Assembly: GCA_034423135.1 (NCBI GenBank)
Contig: DAOUJC010000008.1
Span: 248,001-312,000 of the forward strand
Source of the DNA: JAPPHY01 sp034423135
GTDB lineage: Bacteria > Chloroflexota > Dehalococcoidia > Lucifugimonadales > UBA2985
Length of the DNA stretch: 64,000 bases
Direction of reading: 5' to 3'
Shown here piece by piece: positions 1-8,953 of the stretch. A model generated the notes under the pieces. It worked only from the letters and a program-made list of their open reading frames with translations, ran no database searches and had not been told where the DNA came from. The stretch's first letter is position 1. Every line of letters starts with the position of its first letter. The position numbers and the translations under genes are program-made.

Positions 1-681
1 GCAGTGGTGGACCCGGAGAGGAAGCGCCGCGAGATTGGCGAGGAGTTCATACGCGTATTCGAAAGGGAGGCCACAAAGCTAGGCACGGTGGACTTCCTGG
101 CACAGGGCACGCTGTATCCGGACGTCATAGAGAGCGTGGCCGTGGAGAGCGGCGCCTCCGCCGTTATCAAGACTCACCACAACGTTGGCGGCCTGCCTGA
201 GAACATGCGTCTGTCGCTCGTCGAGCCCCTGCGCTACCTGTTCAAGGACGAGGTGCGGGAGGTCGGCCTGGCGCTGGGCCTGCCGCCGGAGATGGTGTTC
301 CGGCAGCCCTTCCCGGGGCCGGGTCTCGCCATTCGCATCATCGGCGAGGTCACTTGGGACAAGCTGGAGGTGCTCCGGTCCTGCGACCGCATTGTCATGG
401 ACGAGATTCAGCAGGCCAACCTGTACAACGAGCTGTGGCAGAGCTTCGCCGTGCTCACGGACACGCGCACGGTGGGCGTCATGGGCGACTTCCGCACCTA
501 CGGCTACATGGTCGCGGTGAGGGCTGTGACCAGCGAGGACGCCATGACCGCCGACTGGGCGCGCCTCCCCTACGACTTGCTTGCCAGGATCTCGAATCGC
601 ATCGTAAACGAGGTGCGCGAGGTCAACCGCGTGGTCTACGACGTCACATCCAAGCCTCCCGGCACCATAGAGTGGGAGTAG
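1..681 (+). CDS. guaA: GMP synthase (glutamine-hydrolysing), C-terminal part
   Basis: This is the 3' end of the gene for GMP synthetase, which aminates XMP to GMP with glutamine and ATP in cytosolic purine synthesis. The reading frame is open to the left edge of the window, so the glutaminase domain and the start of the ATP-pyrophosphatase domain lie outside. The visible 226 residues include the conserved VDPERKRREIG stretch, the LAQGTLYPDVIES segment, the KTHHNVGGLP loop, the QPFPGPGLAIR signature that begins the dimerisation domain, and the family C-terminus TSKPPGTIEWE. The GTG near base 4 is an internal valine, not a start. No frameshift is seen. Confidence 0.97.
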   Translation, partial: AVVDPERKRREIGEEFIRVFEREATKLGTVDFLAQGTLYPDVIESVAVESGASAVIKTHHNVGGLPENMRLSLVEPLRYLFKDEVREVGLALGLPPEMVFRQPFPGPGLAIRIIGEVTWDKLEVLRSCDRIVMDEIQQANLYNELWQSFAVLTDTRTVGVMGDFRTYGYMVAVRAVTSEDAMTADWARLPYDLLARISNRIVNEVREVNRVVYDVTSKPPGTIEWE

Positions 682-711
682 CGGGCAAGCGGCGCCGGCA
701 ACCCAGCCTCA

Positions 712-1077
712 TCACCCCAGACCTAGCTCCTCCAGACTATCTTCATCGAAGCCAAAGTGGTGAGCGATCTCATGCCTCACGGTCTTCTGCACCTCGGTCA
801 CCAACTCCTCCAGCGTGGAGCACATCGCCTCCAGCGGCCCCTGGAATATCGTGATCTTGTCCGGCGGCACCAGGTTGTAGCCGGCCCGTTCGGTCAGAGG
901 GATGCCCTCGTACAGGCCCATCAGCTCGTCCCGGCTCTCCAGCCCATGCTCAGCCATCTGCTCCGCGCTGGGCCAGTGCTCCACCACTATCACCAGGTTG
1001 TCCAGGTTCGAAAGCAGCTTTTGCGGCAGCCCTTCCACCGCATCGAGCACCAGTTCCTCGAACTCCTCTTGCTGCAA
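712..1077 (-). CDS. Zincin-like metallopeptidase family protein (PF06262-type)
   Basis: This small soluble protein of 121 residues carries the zinc protease motif HEIAHHFG (HExxH) near residue 102, followed by FDEDSLEELGLG. Its length, the position of HExxH close to the C-terminus and the preceding TIFQGPLE segment fit the small zincin-like family formerly called DUF1025. The physiological substrate of that family is not established. The start used is TTG (MQQEEFEEL), with only a weak upstream ribosome site, so the true start is uncertain by a few codons. It is convergent with guaA and lies 35 bp downstream of nfo on the same strand, so it may be the last gene of the secD-secF-nfo transcript. 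Confidence 0.8.
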   Translation of the reverse strand: MQQEEFEELVLDAVEGLPQKLLSNLDNLVIVVEHWPSAEQMAEHGLESRDELMGLYEGIPLTERAGYNLVPPDKITIFQGPLEAMCSTLEELVTEVQKTVRHEIAHHFGFDEDSLEELGLG

Positions 1078-1112
1078 CGCTTTACCAGTGCTCCATCGAG
1101 ACTCTGAGGCGA

Positions 1113-1970
1113 CTACGCTGGCAGGCCGAGCTCTTCCCGAATCCCCTTCAGGACGTCCAGATTGGCCTTGTCCGGGCCTTCTCCGTCCACCCCGGGTACC
1201 TCCAGCAGGAACGGTACGTCCCGGAAGGCCGGATTCGCCATGATGGCCCGAAATGCGTCCAGCCCCATGTGGCCCTGCCCGATGTTCTCGTGGCGGTCCA
1301 CAGCCGAGCCGAGCGGCGTCTTGCTGTCGTTGGCGTGGACTGCCGTCAGGTTGTCCAGACCAACCTCCCTGTCGAACTCGTCCAGGACGCGCTCCAGCCC
1401 GTCGTGGGTTGTCACGTCGTAGCTGGCGGCGAAGAGGTGCTGCGTGTCAAGGCACACCCGCACATTCGGAGCTTCGAGCGCCCTGACCAACCGGCCAATC
1501 TCGCTGAAGCTGGAGCAGATGTGGTCGCCCATGCCCGCGCTGTTCTCAAGCATGAGCCAGACGTCCGGCGGCGATGCGGACAGCACGCGATCCATAGTCC
1601 TCACGGCCTGGTCGAACACTTTCTCGAATCCGGCCCCCTTGTGGCTGCCCGCGTGGAAGATGACCCCGGACGCGCCGAGGGCGCCGGCAGCCTGCATGTA
1701 GTCGGTCAGTGCCTTCTCAGACTTGGCGAGGTGGTCCTCAGTGGGAGCAGCCAGGCTTATCAGGTAGATGGCATGAAAGAAGACAGGGCCTATTCCGGCT
1801 GCAGCTGCCTTTTCCCGGAAGGCCGTCACCACGTCCTCCGAAATTGGCTTGAACGCCCAACCTCTCGGCGAGGAAACGAAGATCTGAACAGCCTCAGCGC
1901 CCATCTCCTGGGCCCGGTCGATGGCCTTGTCCAAGCCGCCCGATGTGGAAACGTGCGCCCCCAGCTTCAA
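1113..1970 (-). CDS. nfo: Deoxyribonuclease IV (AP endonuclease, Nfo family)
   Basis: The 285-residue product matches the TIM-barrel Nfo family, zinc-dependent enzymes that cleave DNA 5' of abasic sites in base-excision repair. The N-terminus KLGAHVSTSGGL is characteristic. Metal-ligand segments are visible in order: FHAGSHKG, LMLENSAG, CLDTQHLFAASYD, AVHANDSKTPLGSAVDRHENIGQGHMG and FLLEVPGVDGEGPDK. Length is normal. A TTG start is chosen because GGGAGGAGG sits a few bases upstream and the MKLGAHVS start matches homologues. It lies 25 bp after secF and is probably co-transcribed with it. Confidence 0.95.
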   Translation of the reverse strand: MKLGAHVSTSGGLDKAIDRAQEMGAEAVQIFVSSPRGWAFKPISEDVVTAFREKAAAAGIGPVFFHAIYLISLAAPTEDHLAKSEKALTDYMQAAGALGASGVIFHAGSHKGAGFEKVFDQAVRTMDRVLSASPPDVWLMLENSAGMGDHICSSFSEIGRLVRALEAPNVRVCLDTQHLFAASYDVTTHDGLERVLDEFDREVGLDNLTAVHANDSKTPLGSAVDRHENIGQGHMGLDAFRAIMANPAFRDVPFLLEVPGVDGEGPDKANLDVLKGIREELGLPA

Positions 1971-1995
1971 GCTGCCTCCTCCCGGGTAACCGGCA

Positions 1996-2952
1996 TCAGG
2001 CTGCTGTGCTTCTCCTGCGAGAGCGGAAAGGAAGGGGCAATCGTCCCAGCGCTCGCCCCAGGTCTCCGGACTCCCACACCATCAGCACCTGGCTGGCGAT
2101 CCATATCGAGCTGTAGGTTCCTACGACGATTCCAATGAGCAGTACGATCAGGAAGTCCTGGATTGTGGGCCCGCCGAAGAGCAACAGCGCCAGTATGGCG
2201 AACATCAGCGTAAGGCTGGTGTTGAGCGACCTGCTGATGGTGTCCTGAATGCTGATGTTTATGGTGGTGGCCAGTCCTCTTCCGACGCTCCGCGACAGAT
2301 TCTCCCGAATGCGGTCGAAGACCACGATCGTGTCGTGGACGCTGTAGCCGATGATCGTCAGCACGCCTGAGATGAACATCGCGTTCACCTCCAGGTCGAA
2401 GATGCGGCCGGCTACCGAGAACACGCCAAGCACCACAATCACGTCGTGAATGAGCGCCACAATGGCCGAGACGCCGTACCTGAATGGGGACGGCACTCGC
2501 CGGAAAGCCCAGGTTATGTAGATTAGGATAGCTATCGACGCGATGAACACTATCAAGATAGCGTTGTTCACGGTCTCCGTGGCTATGCTTGGCGACACGG
2601 AGAAGAACTCCGTCACCTGTGCCACGGCCCCAAGGTTGGTGCTAAGCGTGTTCGCGATGACCTCCCGCTCAGACGGCTCGTCCGACTGTGATTCCTCCAG
2701 GGTGCGTGTGCGAATGAAGAAGCTGCCGTCGCCAAGGCGTTGTATCACGGCCTCCGGGTGGCCCAGGTCCGCAAGCTGGGTGCGCAGGTCCTCCTGGCTC
2801 ACGTCGCCCTGGAACTCCATGGTCATGGAGGAGCCGCCCGTGAACTCCAGGCCCGCGTTCAGACCGTTGGGCATCAGCAGCGAGACCGTGCTGACCACCA
2901 TCACCACAAAGGAGATGGCGAAGAAGTAGTTGCGCTTTCCTACGAAGTCCAT
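1996..2952 (-). CDS. secF: Protein translocase subunit SecF
   Basis: SecF is an inner-membrane component that works with SecD and the proton-motive force to pull preproteins released by SecA/SecYEG. The 318-residue product has a first transmembrane helix near residues 8-28, the periplasmic GLEFTGGSSMTMEF box typical of SecF, and then a five-helix RND-like block starting about residue 135. The conserved ISGVLTIIGYSVHDTIVVFDRIREN segment is in the middle of that block. The gene begins 9 bp after the stop of secD. Order and spacing show a secD-secF operon. Confidence 0.96.
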   Translation of the reverse strand: MDFVGKRNYFFAISFVVMVVSTVSLLMPNGLNAGLEFTGGSSMTMEFQGDVSQEDLRTQLADLGHPEAVIQRLGDGSFFIRTRTLEESQSDEPSEREVIANTLSTNLGAVAQVTEFFSVSPSIATETVNNAILIVFIASIAILIYITWAFRRVPSPFRYGVSAIVALIHDVIVVLGVFSVAGRIFDLEVNAMFISGVLTIIGYSVHDTIVVFDRIRENLSRSVGRGLATTINISIQDTISRSLNTSLTLMFAILALLLFGGPTIQDFLIVLLIGIVVGTYSSIWIASQVLMVWESGDLGRALGRLPLPFRSRRRSTAA

Positions 2953-2961
2953 GTTTCCGCC

Positions 2962-4857
2962 CTAGCCTCTGTCTCCGACCGCAGCTCCCGGCTGTGCCGA
3001 CGTGCGCCTCTCGACCCTCTGCACCGGCGTGTACAGGCCGCCGAACCGCCCAAACGGCGATATGGCCACAATTCTGAGGAACGTCTTGGTCACCGTCAGC
3101 GCAGAGAACATGCTGGCAGCCACACCGATGAACAGCGTGATGGCAAACCCGGTCACAATGCCCGTGCCCAGGCGTGTGCCGAACCAGAACAGGATGGCGC
3201 ACGTTATGAAGGTGGACACGTTGCTGTCCCGGATGGCCGGCCAGGCTCGGTTGAACCCCGTCTCAATGGCAGCAACCAGCGTGCGCCCGGAGCGCAGCTC
3301 CTCCTTCATACGCTCGAATATCAGGATGTTGGCGTCCACCGCCATGCCTATCGAGAGAATGAAGGCCGCCAGCCCCCCGATAGTCAGCGTGACGGGCCAC
3401 AGCTTGAGTATCGACAGTACAATCAGCGAGTAGATTATCAGCGCCACGCAGGCCATCACGCCCGGCAGCCTGTAGTACAGCGCCATGAACAGGAGAACAA
3501 GGCCCAGTCCAACCATTCCGGCCACAACGCTCTTCTGCAGCGAGTCCTCGCCGAGCGTGGCGTCAACGTCCTGCTCCTGTATGAGCACGAGCGGCACCTG
3601 CAAACGCCCGGACTCCAGCTGGATCGAAATGGTGCGCACTCGGTCTATCGTAAAGTCAGGGCCCTGAATGAAGGCCCGCCCGCCGGTGATGGGCTGCAGG
3701 GCAATGGGAGCAATGAGGAACTCGTCGTCCAGGAAGAATGCGGTGCGGTTGCCGGTCCCTGCTATTCTCTGCGTGTGCTGAGCGAAGATTCGGGCGCCTT
3801 CCGAGTCGAACTCCAGGTTCACGACGGGCTGGCCCAGCGTGGGGTGAGTACCGGCGTATGCCCGAACCAGGTCCTCACCCGTCAGGTTCAGCGGGCTGTC
3901 GACGTGGTACTCCGGGTCATCGCAGTCCTGAGTCAGGTCGGCAGGATCGTTGGTGCACGTGCGCTCCATCAGCTCCAGCTGAGCAGTCTGGCCGATGAGT
4001 CGCTTGGCCTCCTCCACGCCTCCCGAAACCACCATCGAGAACTCAAGCAGCTCTATGGAGGCCAGAGAAGGCAGCTCCGCCTGCAGGGTCGCCCGTATGT
4101 CGTCCTCCTCAGACGGCATCACCACGTTGCCCTCGCTGTCCAGCTCCGCCGGACGCAGGCCGGCGATCTCGACACTGAGTATCCTGTCAGTGACGGCGCG
4201 CACTGCAACGCCCTCACGGCCCGCGTCCGCCATAGCAGCGCGGACGTCATCCTCGCTCGTGGCGTCATTGAGGGTTAGCCTGAGCGTGACTACCGGGAAC
4301 CGCTCCCGCAGCGCCTGCTCTATCGCATCCCGTTCCGAGGGGCCTACCTCGTTGCCGTCTTCGTCCACTTCTGCGGGACGCAGCGAAGGCAACTGCACCA
4401 CGAAATTTCGATTGTCCTGCTCATCGATGGTTGAGTCCTGGCGTCCCTGAGCGGCCAGCACTTCGCGAATCTCGCTGACCTGCACGTCCTGCTGGAATGT
4501 GAGAGCCGCCTCCGTGGAGCCTACTCCCGGAAGCTGGACCTGGACGCGGTCGCCTCCCATAGTCTGAATGACCGGCTCCGCCACACCGAACGCGTTGACT
4601 CTGCGCTCGATGGTCCTGATCACGCCCTCCATCTGTTCCTGCGTGGGCGACTCGCCTTCCGTTGGCAATGCCTGGTACACGAGGCGGCTGCCGCCCTCCA
4701 GGTCAAGACCGAGCTGAAGGCCAAGCAGGGTGTCGTCGCCGCGCTGCAGGCTTACGCCGCCCACGGCCAGATCGATGTCCTGCACTGCCAGCGACGACCC
4801 GGTCAGGGCCGTGATGACAACTATCAGTATGAATAGCCGCAGAGGAAACCTGCGCAT
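2962..4857 (-). CDS. secD: Protein translocase subunit SecD
   Basis: The 631-residue partner of SecF has an N-terminal membrane helix (about residues 6-26), the box LGLDLEGGSRLVYQ, a long periplasmic domain rich in acidic residues, and a C-terminal six-helix RND-like region. That region contains GLGLVLLFMALYYRLPG and the SIGMAVDANILIFERMKEE motif. Four stretches of periplasmic sequence resemble one another around LRPAE and PSE(E/R)D, suggesting internal repetition in the P1 region. The start has AAGGCAGGTAG just upstream. A promoter candidate (TTGCGT, 16 bp, TAGAAT) lies about 30 bp before the start, so secD, secF and nfo are likely one transcript. Confidence 0.96.
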   Translation of the reverse strand: MRRFPLRLFILIVVITALTGSSLAVQDIDLAVGGVSLQRGDDTLLGLQLGLDLEGGSRLVYQALPTEGESPTQEQMEGVIRTIERRVNAFGVAEPVIQTMGGDRVQVQLPGVGSTEAALTFQQDVQVSEIREVLAAQGRQDSTIDEQDNRNFVVQLPSLRPAEVDEDGNEVGPSERDAIEQALRERFPVVTLRLTLNDATSEDDVRAAMADAGREGVAVRAVTDRILSVEIAGLRPAELDSEGNVVMPSEEDDIRATLQAELPSLASIELLEFSMVVSGGVEEAKRLIGQTAQLELMERTCTNDPADLTQDCDDPEYHVDSPLNLTGEDLVRAYAGTHPTLGQPVVNLEFDSEGARIFAQHTQRIAGTGNRTAFFLDDEFLIAPIALQPITGGRAFIQGPDFTIDRVRTISIQLESGRLQVPLVLIQEQDVDATLGEDSLQKSVVAGMVGLGLVLLFMALYYRLPGVMACVALIIYSLIVLSILKLWPVTLTIGGLAAFILSIGMAVDANILIFERMKEELRSGRTLVAAIETGFNRAWPAIRDSNVSTFITCAILFWFGTRLGTGIVTGFAITLFIGVAASMFSALTVTKTFLRIVAISPFGRFGGLYTPVQRVERRTSAQPGAAVGDRG

Positions 4858-4885
4858 CTACCTGCCTTCAAGAGTTGTACGCCTC

Positions 4886-4913
4886 ATTCTACGTCACTTC
4901 CGACAGAACGCAA
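4886..4913 (-). promoter_or_regulatory. Promoter candidate for secD-secF-nfo
   Basis: On the minus strand TTGCGT is followed by a 16-bp spacer and TAGAAT. The predicted start of transcription lies near 4879, giving a leader of roughly 20 nt before the secD ATG. Confidence 0.5.
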
Positions 4914-4972
4914 AGGTATATCAACCGCACGAATTTTGCAACCTCTACCGTCGCAGCTTTTGCGCTACGCGC

Positions 4973-5005
4973 GGCGGGGCCGCCTCAGGAGCAGGCGGCC
5001 CCGCC
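4973..5005 (-). terminator. Terminator-like hairpin downstream of ftsZ
   Basis: A perfect 13-bp inverted repeat (GGCGGGGCCGCCT and its complement) encloses a 7-nt loop, 36 bp after the ftsZ stop codon. The stem is very GC-rich but no clear U-run follows, so it is a termination or mRNA-stability hairpin rather than a textbook intrinsic terminator. Confidence 0.55.
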
Positions 5006-5041
5006 CGAACCGGGGATCGATTCTGCAGACGTAGCGAGGAT

Positions 5042-6133
5042 CTAGTAGGTGCCCGTCCTTCTTCGCGGGGCGTACTGCCTCCGGAGGAATGGGGGTACGT
5101 CCAGATCCGTTTCCTCGCCAACCACGGACATGATGAGCTGGGAGATGTGATGGTCGTCCTCCCTGGGAATCATGCTCTCCTCCGTGGAGAAGCCGGTCGC
5201 GATGATCGTTATCTTGACCTCGTCCTCCATCTTCAGGTCGGTGACCATGCCGAAGAAGATTCCTGCGTCCGGGTCCGCTGCAGAACGTATGACATCGGCG
5301 GCCTCCTGAACCTCATTCAGAGAGATGTCAGCGCCGCCGGTGATATTGAACAGTATGCCCCTGGCCCCGTCTATCGACACGTCTAGGAGCGAACTGGTTA
5401 CGGCCTGCCTCGCCGCATCCACTGCCTTGTGCTCGCCCACGCCATGCCCGATCGCCATCCAGGCCGGGCCAGCGTTGCTCATTACCGACCGGATGTCCGC
5501 GAAGTCCAGGTTCACCTCGCCGGGCACCGTCACGAGCTCCGCGATTGACTGGACGCCCTGCCTGAGCACGTCGTCCGCCAGCTTGAAGGCGTTTTCCATT
5601 GTCACCTTCTCGTCGCAGACGGCAAACAGCCGGTCGTTGGGGATGATGATGAGAGTGTCCACCTTGTCCTTCAGGCGGGCGATTCCCTCCTCCGCCAGCT
5701 TGCGCCGCTTGCTGCCCTCAAAGCCGAATGGCTTGGTGACCACGCCTATGGTAAGGGCGTCAACCTCACGGGCGATTTCAGCGACTACCGGCGCAGCGCC
5801 GGTGCCGGTCCCGCCGCCCATGCCTGCGGCCACGAAGACCATGTCCGAGCCGGTCAGTGCCTCTAGCACTTCCTCCCGGCTCTCATCAGCAGACTCTCTC
5901 CCCTTCTCGGGGTCTCCGCCCACGCCGAGACCTCTGGTGAGCCTTTCGCCCATGCGGATCCGGAGGGGGACGTCAGAACGCATCAGGGCCTGCGCGTCCG
6001 TGTTTACGGCCACGTACTCCACGCCCTGAATCCGCTCGCGGAACATGCGCGATACGGCGTTGCATCCTCCACCTCCAACCCCAACCACCTTGATCTTGGC
6101 GATTCCGTCGTTATCGAATCCTAGACTGGTCAT
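5042..6133 (-). CDS. ftsZ: Cell division protein FtsZ (canonical copy)
   Basis: FtsZ is the tubulin-like GTPase that forms the division ring. The 363-residue product has the N-terminal VGVGGGGCNAVSRM phosphate loop, the tubulin signature GGGTGTGAAP, and the T7-loop catalytic segment NLDFADIRSVM. It ends in the conserved C-terminal peptide DLDVPPFLRRQ, which in other bacteria binds FtsA and similar partners. The ATG at 6133 is preferred over an upstream GTG because GGAGG is spaced 7 nt from the ATG and would overlap the GTG. It follows ftsA by 16 bp, a conserved arrangement. A second FtsZ paralogue lies at 21421-22467. Confidence 0.97.
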   Translation of the reverse strand: MTSLGFDNDGIAKIKVVGVGGGGCNAVSRMFRERIQGVEYVAVNTDAQALMRSDVPLRIRMGERLTRGLGVGGDPEKGRESADESREEVLEALTGSDMVFVAAGMGGGTGTGAAPVVAEIAREVDALTIGVVTKPFGFEGSKRRKLAEEGIARLKDKVDTLIIIPNDRLFAVCDEKVTMENAFKLADDVLRQGVQSIAELVTVPGEVNLDFADIRSVMSNAGPAWMAIGHGVGEHKAVDAARQAVTSSLLDVSIDGARGILFNITGGADISLNEVQEAADVIRSAADPDAGIFFGMVTDLKMEDEVKITIIATGFSTEESMIPREDDHHISQLIMSVVGEETDLDVPPFLRRQYAPRRRTGTY

Positions 6134-6149
6134 TACCACTCCTCCTGTG

Positions 6150-7394
6150 CTATGCCTGGGATCTCAGAGTAACCCTGTTGAACAGACTCCCAACGAGGGA
6201 TCCGTTTTTTGCAGGCTTGTTCTTGGCGACCGCCGGGACCGCTGACTGGGAGTGCCTGGCATCCCAGAGCAGAAGGCCAAGTGCGGTGGCGAATGCAGGA
6301 TCGTCCAGATTTTCCGGGACCCACGTGTAGGAAGCCGGCATACCCGTTCTCACCGGGCCGGGCCAGATTTCCCCTGCCAGCTCCCGGATTCCCGGCAGGT
6401 TCGCAGTCCCTCCGGTAAGCACGAGCCCACCGGCCGGCGCGCCGTCGAGTCCCGCCCTGCCCACTTCCGCGTGGGCCATGCGCAGCAGCTCGCCGACGCG
6501 ATCGCTGATCACGCTGCAGAAGTCCCTGCGGCTCACCTGCGTGTAGGACTGGTTGCCGAAGCCGGGCAGCCGAACCTGCTCACGTTCGTCCACCTCCTCC
6601 GGCACGGCATGGCCAAACCTCAGCTTGGCCTCCTCGGCCGCGAGGGAGAACGTCGTGAACGCGATTGAGATGTCGCGGGTAACCTGGAAGCCGGCGGCGG
6701 GTATGATGTTGGTGTGCCAGATGCTCCCCTCGAGGAATATCGAAACGTCCGTTGTACCGCCTCCAATGTCGACCAGCACAACGCCCATGTCCTTCTCGTC
6801 TCGGGATAGCGTGGACTCTGCGCTGGCAAGCGGCTCCAGCACCAGGCCCCTGAGTCCCACGCCGGAGCGCCTCAGCGCCTCCACCAGGTTATCCACAGCC
6901 GTGCTGTCTGCCATGACGACGTGGCTCTCAACCTCCAGGGAGGAGCCGTACATGCCGATTGGATCGTGTACGCCCCAGTTGCCGTCGATCCCGTAGTCTC
7001 TTGGGATCACGTGCAGCACCTTGTTCTCCGGGCCGGTGCGTTCCGCACAGCAGGCCTTGACCACTTGGGCGATGTCTTCCGAGCCTATGGGCGAGCCGCT
7101 GGGCCGGTTGTCCATTGCGGCCCTGCAGTTCGCGTAGCTGACGTGGCTGCCAGTGATGCCGACATACGCCGACGTTACCTTCATCCCCGCCTGGACTTCC
7201 GCCTCGCGAATGGAGGCCTGAACCTCCTGCTGTACATCCGAGAGGTTGCTGACTATGCCCTTCTGCATGCCCCGTGACGGGACGGAGCCGGAGCCGATGA
7301 CCCGCAGGGCGCCCGTAGCCTCGGCCTTGCTAATGAGGGTACAGACCTTGGTCGTCCCTACGTCAATTGCCACCTGTATATTGTCGTTCTTCAT
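6150..7394 (-). CDS. ftsA: Cell division protein FtsA
   Basis: FtsA is the actin-like ATPase that anchors FtsZ filaments to the membrane. The 414-residue product begins IQVAIDVGTTKVCTL (phosphate-1 loop), contains the 1C-domain region IGITGSHVS-like YVGITGSHVSYANC, the phosphate-2 motif VLVDIGGGTTDVSIF, and the adenosine motif GLVLTGGTANLPGI. The C-terminus (KNGSLVGSLFNRVTLRS) is short and basic-amphipathic, in keeping with a membrane-targeting helix. It is directly upstream of ftsZ on the same strand. The 183 bp before it hold no recognisable ftsL or ftsQ gene. Confidence 0.95.
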   Translation of the reverse strand: MKNDNIQVAIDVGTTKVCTLISKAEATGALRVIGSGSVPSRGMQKGIVSNLSDVQQEVQASIREAEVQAGMKVTSAYVGITGSHVSYANCRAAMDNRPSGSPIGSEDIAQVVKACCAERTGPENKVLHVIPRDYGIDGNWGVHDPIGMYGSSLEVESHVVMADSTAVDNLVEALRRSGVGLRGLVLEPLASAESTLSRDEKDMGVVLVDIGGGTTDVSIFLEGSIWHTNIIPAAGFQVTRDISIAFTTFSLAAEEAKLRFGHAVPEEVDEREQVRLPGFGNQSYTQVSRRDFCSVISDRVGELLRMAHAEVGRAGLDGAPAGGLVLTGGTANLPGIRELAGEIWPGPVRTGMPASYTWVPENLDDPAFATALGLLLWDARHSQSAVPAVAKNKPAKNGSLVGSLFNRVTLRSQA

Positions 7395-7560
7395 CGTGCA
7401 CCACCTGGCTGCGAGATTTTTGTGCCGTGCCGCCGGTCCGGGGGCATGCCGTCGTGGAGATTGGGGTTCAATCGCAAAGATCTATCGTGTTGGTATCCTG
7501 CCTTCATCGGGCGTTGTATTTCGTTCCACGCGACCTTTACCCCCAGACCAGCTGTATCTG

Positions 7561-7580
7561 TAGAGGGGACCGCCCCTCTA
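7561..7580 (-). terminator. Hairpin overlapping the rsmH stop codon
   Basis: A perfect 8-bp stem (TAGAGGGG with its complement) and a 4-nt loop include the TAG stop codon of rsmH in the stem. No U-run follows. It may end or stabilise the mraZ-rsmH message; translation termination would sit inside the structure. Confidence 0.4.
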
Positions 7581-8468
7581 AATGCGCTCCGCCACCCGCA
7601 TCCGGGCGCTTCGACTCCTACGGTTGAACCGAACCTCCTCTCGGGAGGGGGAAATAATCTTCTTGTTCACAATTCGCAGACCGCCGGCCTCAAAGCTCTC
7701 CTGTCTCAGAAAGTTCTTGACCAGCCGGTCCTCCAGGGAGTGATAGCTGATAACCACAAGTCTGCCTTCCGGCTTCAGAATGTGCAGTGTCTGCGCCAAG
7801 GCCATCGAGAGATTCTCCAGCTCGCCGTTCACTTCCATGCGAACGGCCTGGAAGACCTGCGTTGCAGGATGCACGCGGCTCCACGGCCGCCGGACGGCCC
7901 CCGAAACCACCTGCGCGAGATGCAGCGAGGTATCTATCGGCCGGCTGTCCACCACCGCCTGCGAGATACGGTCGGCTCGGCGCTCCTCGCCAAAGCTGCG
8001 GAATATCCTGGTCAGCTCCAGTTGGGAGTAGTGGTTCACCACTTCCCAGGCCGTCAGCTCCTGGCTCGGGTCAAAGCGCATGTCCAGCGGCTCCTCAAAT
8101 CGGAAGCTGAAACCTCTCCCCTCCCCCTCCAACTGAAGCGAAGATAGACCCAGATCCATGAGAATGCCGTCCACGCAGCCGAAGCCCCTATCTCGCGCAA
8201 TTGCCTCCAGGTTGCGGAAGTTATCGTTGGCCAGCGCGCAGTAGTCTCGATGCGGGCTCAATCGGTCCGCCGCGGTTTCAAGCGCTGCGGGGTCCATGTC
8301 GATTCCCAGGAGCCGGCCGCCGGGTGAGGCTGCCTCAAGGATGGCCCAGGCGTGCCCGCCCTCGCCGACGGTGCAATCGATGTACGAGCCCCCGGGCGAA
8401 ACCCGGAGCCCTTCGACAGACTCGTCCACAAGCACAGGCGTGTGATATGGCATGGTCAAGACAGTCAC
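7578..8468 (-). CDS. rsmH: 16S rRNA (cytosine-1402 N4)-methyltransferase RsmH
   Basis: RsmH methylates N4 of C1402 in the 16S rRNA P site using S-adenosylmethionine. The product begins near MPYHTPVLVDESVEGL, has the SAM-binding motif YIDCTVGEGGHA, then LLGIDMDPAAL, the GILMDLGLSSLQLE segment, and the C-terminal SYHSLEDRLVKNF and RSRSARMRVAERI motifs. The GTG at 8468 is taken as start (296 aa) because GGAGGAGG lies 4-7 nt upstream and the GTGA overlaps the mraZ stop by 4 bp. An ATG five codons later (8453) lacks its own ribosome site. The mraZ-rsmH pair opens the division cluster, but no ftsL, ftsI or mur gene follows. Confidence 0.95.
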   Translation of the reverse strand: MTVLTMPYHTPVLVDESVEGLRVSPGGSYIDCTVGEGGHAWAILEAASPGGRLLGIDMDPAALETAADRLSPHRDYCALANDNFRNLEAIARDRGFGCVDGILMDLGLSSLQLEGEGRGFSFRFEEPLDMRFDPSQELTAWEVVNHYSQLELTRIFRSFGEERRADRISQAVVDSRPIDTSLHLAQVVSGAVRRPWSRVHPATQVFQAVRMEVNGELENLSMALAQTLHILKPEGRLVVISYHSLEDRLVKNFLRQESFEAGGLRIVNKKIISPSREEVRFNRRSRSARMRVAERI

Positions 8469-8911
8469 CGGGCCTCCTCCGAGACCTCGGCGATGTACGA
8501 TGCCTCCTGGTCCAGCAGCTCCTTCTCCTGCTGCCACAACTCGATGTCCCAGATCTCCAGGGAGTCGCCCACACCGGCCACCACCACCGACTCGCCAATC
8601 CCGGCGTACTGCCTCAACGTTGCCGGCAGCATCACCCTTCCCTGTCGGTCCAGTTGAAGGTTGTAAGCAGCTGAGAAGGTCAATCTTTGCATTCTCCGGT
8701 TCCTGGCCCTCTGCGTCGGAAGTTCCGCAATCTCCTTCACGCGGGCTTGCCACTGACTGTGGGAGTATGCTGCGATGCAGCGATCGTAGGCACGGGCGAG
8801 AACAAGGCCGCCGACGAAGGCGTCTCGGTAGCGGGAGGGAATAGCGATGCGACCCTGCGGGTCCACCCGAATCTCGTGTTCCCCGATGAATGAAAGTGTG
8901 TCAAGTTGCAC
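8465..8911 (-). CDS. mraZ: Transcriptional regulator MraZ
   Basis: MraZ is a double-AbrB-fold, DNA-binding regulator of the division and cell-wall cluster. Two SpoVT/AbrB-like motifs are visible: IGEHEIRVDPQGRIAIPSRYRD and, about 75 residues later, YNLQLDRQGRVMLPATLRQYAG. The GTG at 8911 (148 aa) is preferred to a TTG at 8944 because the predicted transcription start lies near 8947, which would leave the TTG almost leaderless, and the family normally starts just before the FIGEHE segment. Both remain possible. The gene overlaps rsmH by 4 bp. A periodic array of probable MraZ binding sites lies over its leader. Confidence 0.9.
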   Translation of the reverse strand: MQLDTLSFIGEHEIRVDPQGRIAIPSRYRDAFVGGLVLARAYDRCIAAYSHSQWQARVKEIAELPTQRARNRRMQRLTFSAAYNLQLDRQGRVMLPATLRQYAGIGESVVVAGVGDSLEIWDIELWQQEKELLDQEASYIAEVSEEAR

Positions 8912-8953
8912 CTTACTGCACCAATTTCCACCTATTCTCTCCAAACAGCACCT
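8904..8953 (-). promoter_or_regulatory. Array of five MraZ-box-like repeats, 10-bp period
   Basis: Read on the minus strand, five 10-bp units begin with AGGTG, TGGAG, AGGTG, TGGTG and AGGTG at 8953, 8943, 8933, 8923 and 8913. The spacing is exactly one helical turn each time. MraZ in E. coli and Mollicutes binds tandem GTGG/TGGG-type repeats with a 10-bp period at the start of its own transcript. The array begins immediately after the predicted -10 box and covers the leader to the GTG start, the expected place for autoregulation. Confidence 0.7.

Noticed and set aside
2740..4278. A 512-codon open frame opposite secD
   Set aside because: It is antisense to a clear secD gene and has low-complexity composition typical of shadow frames in high-GC DNA.
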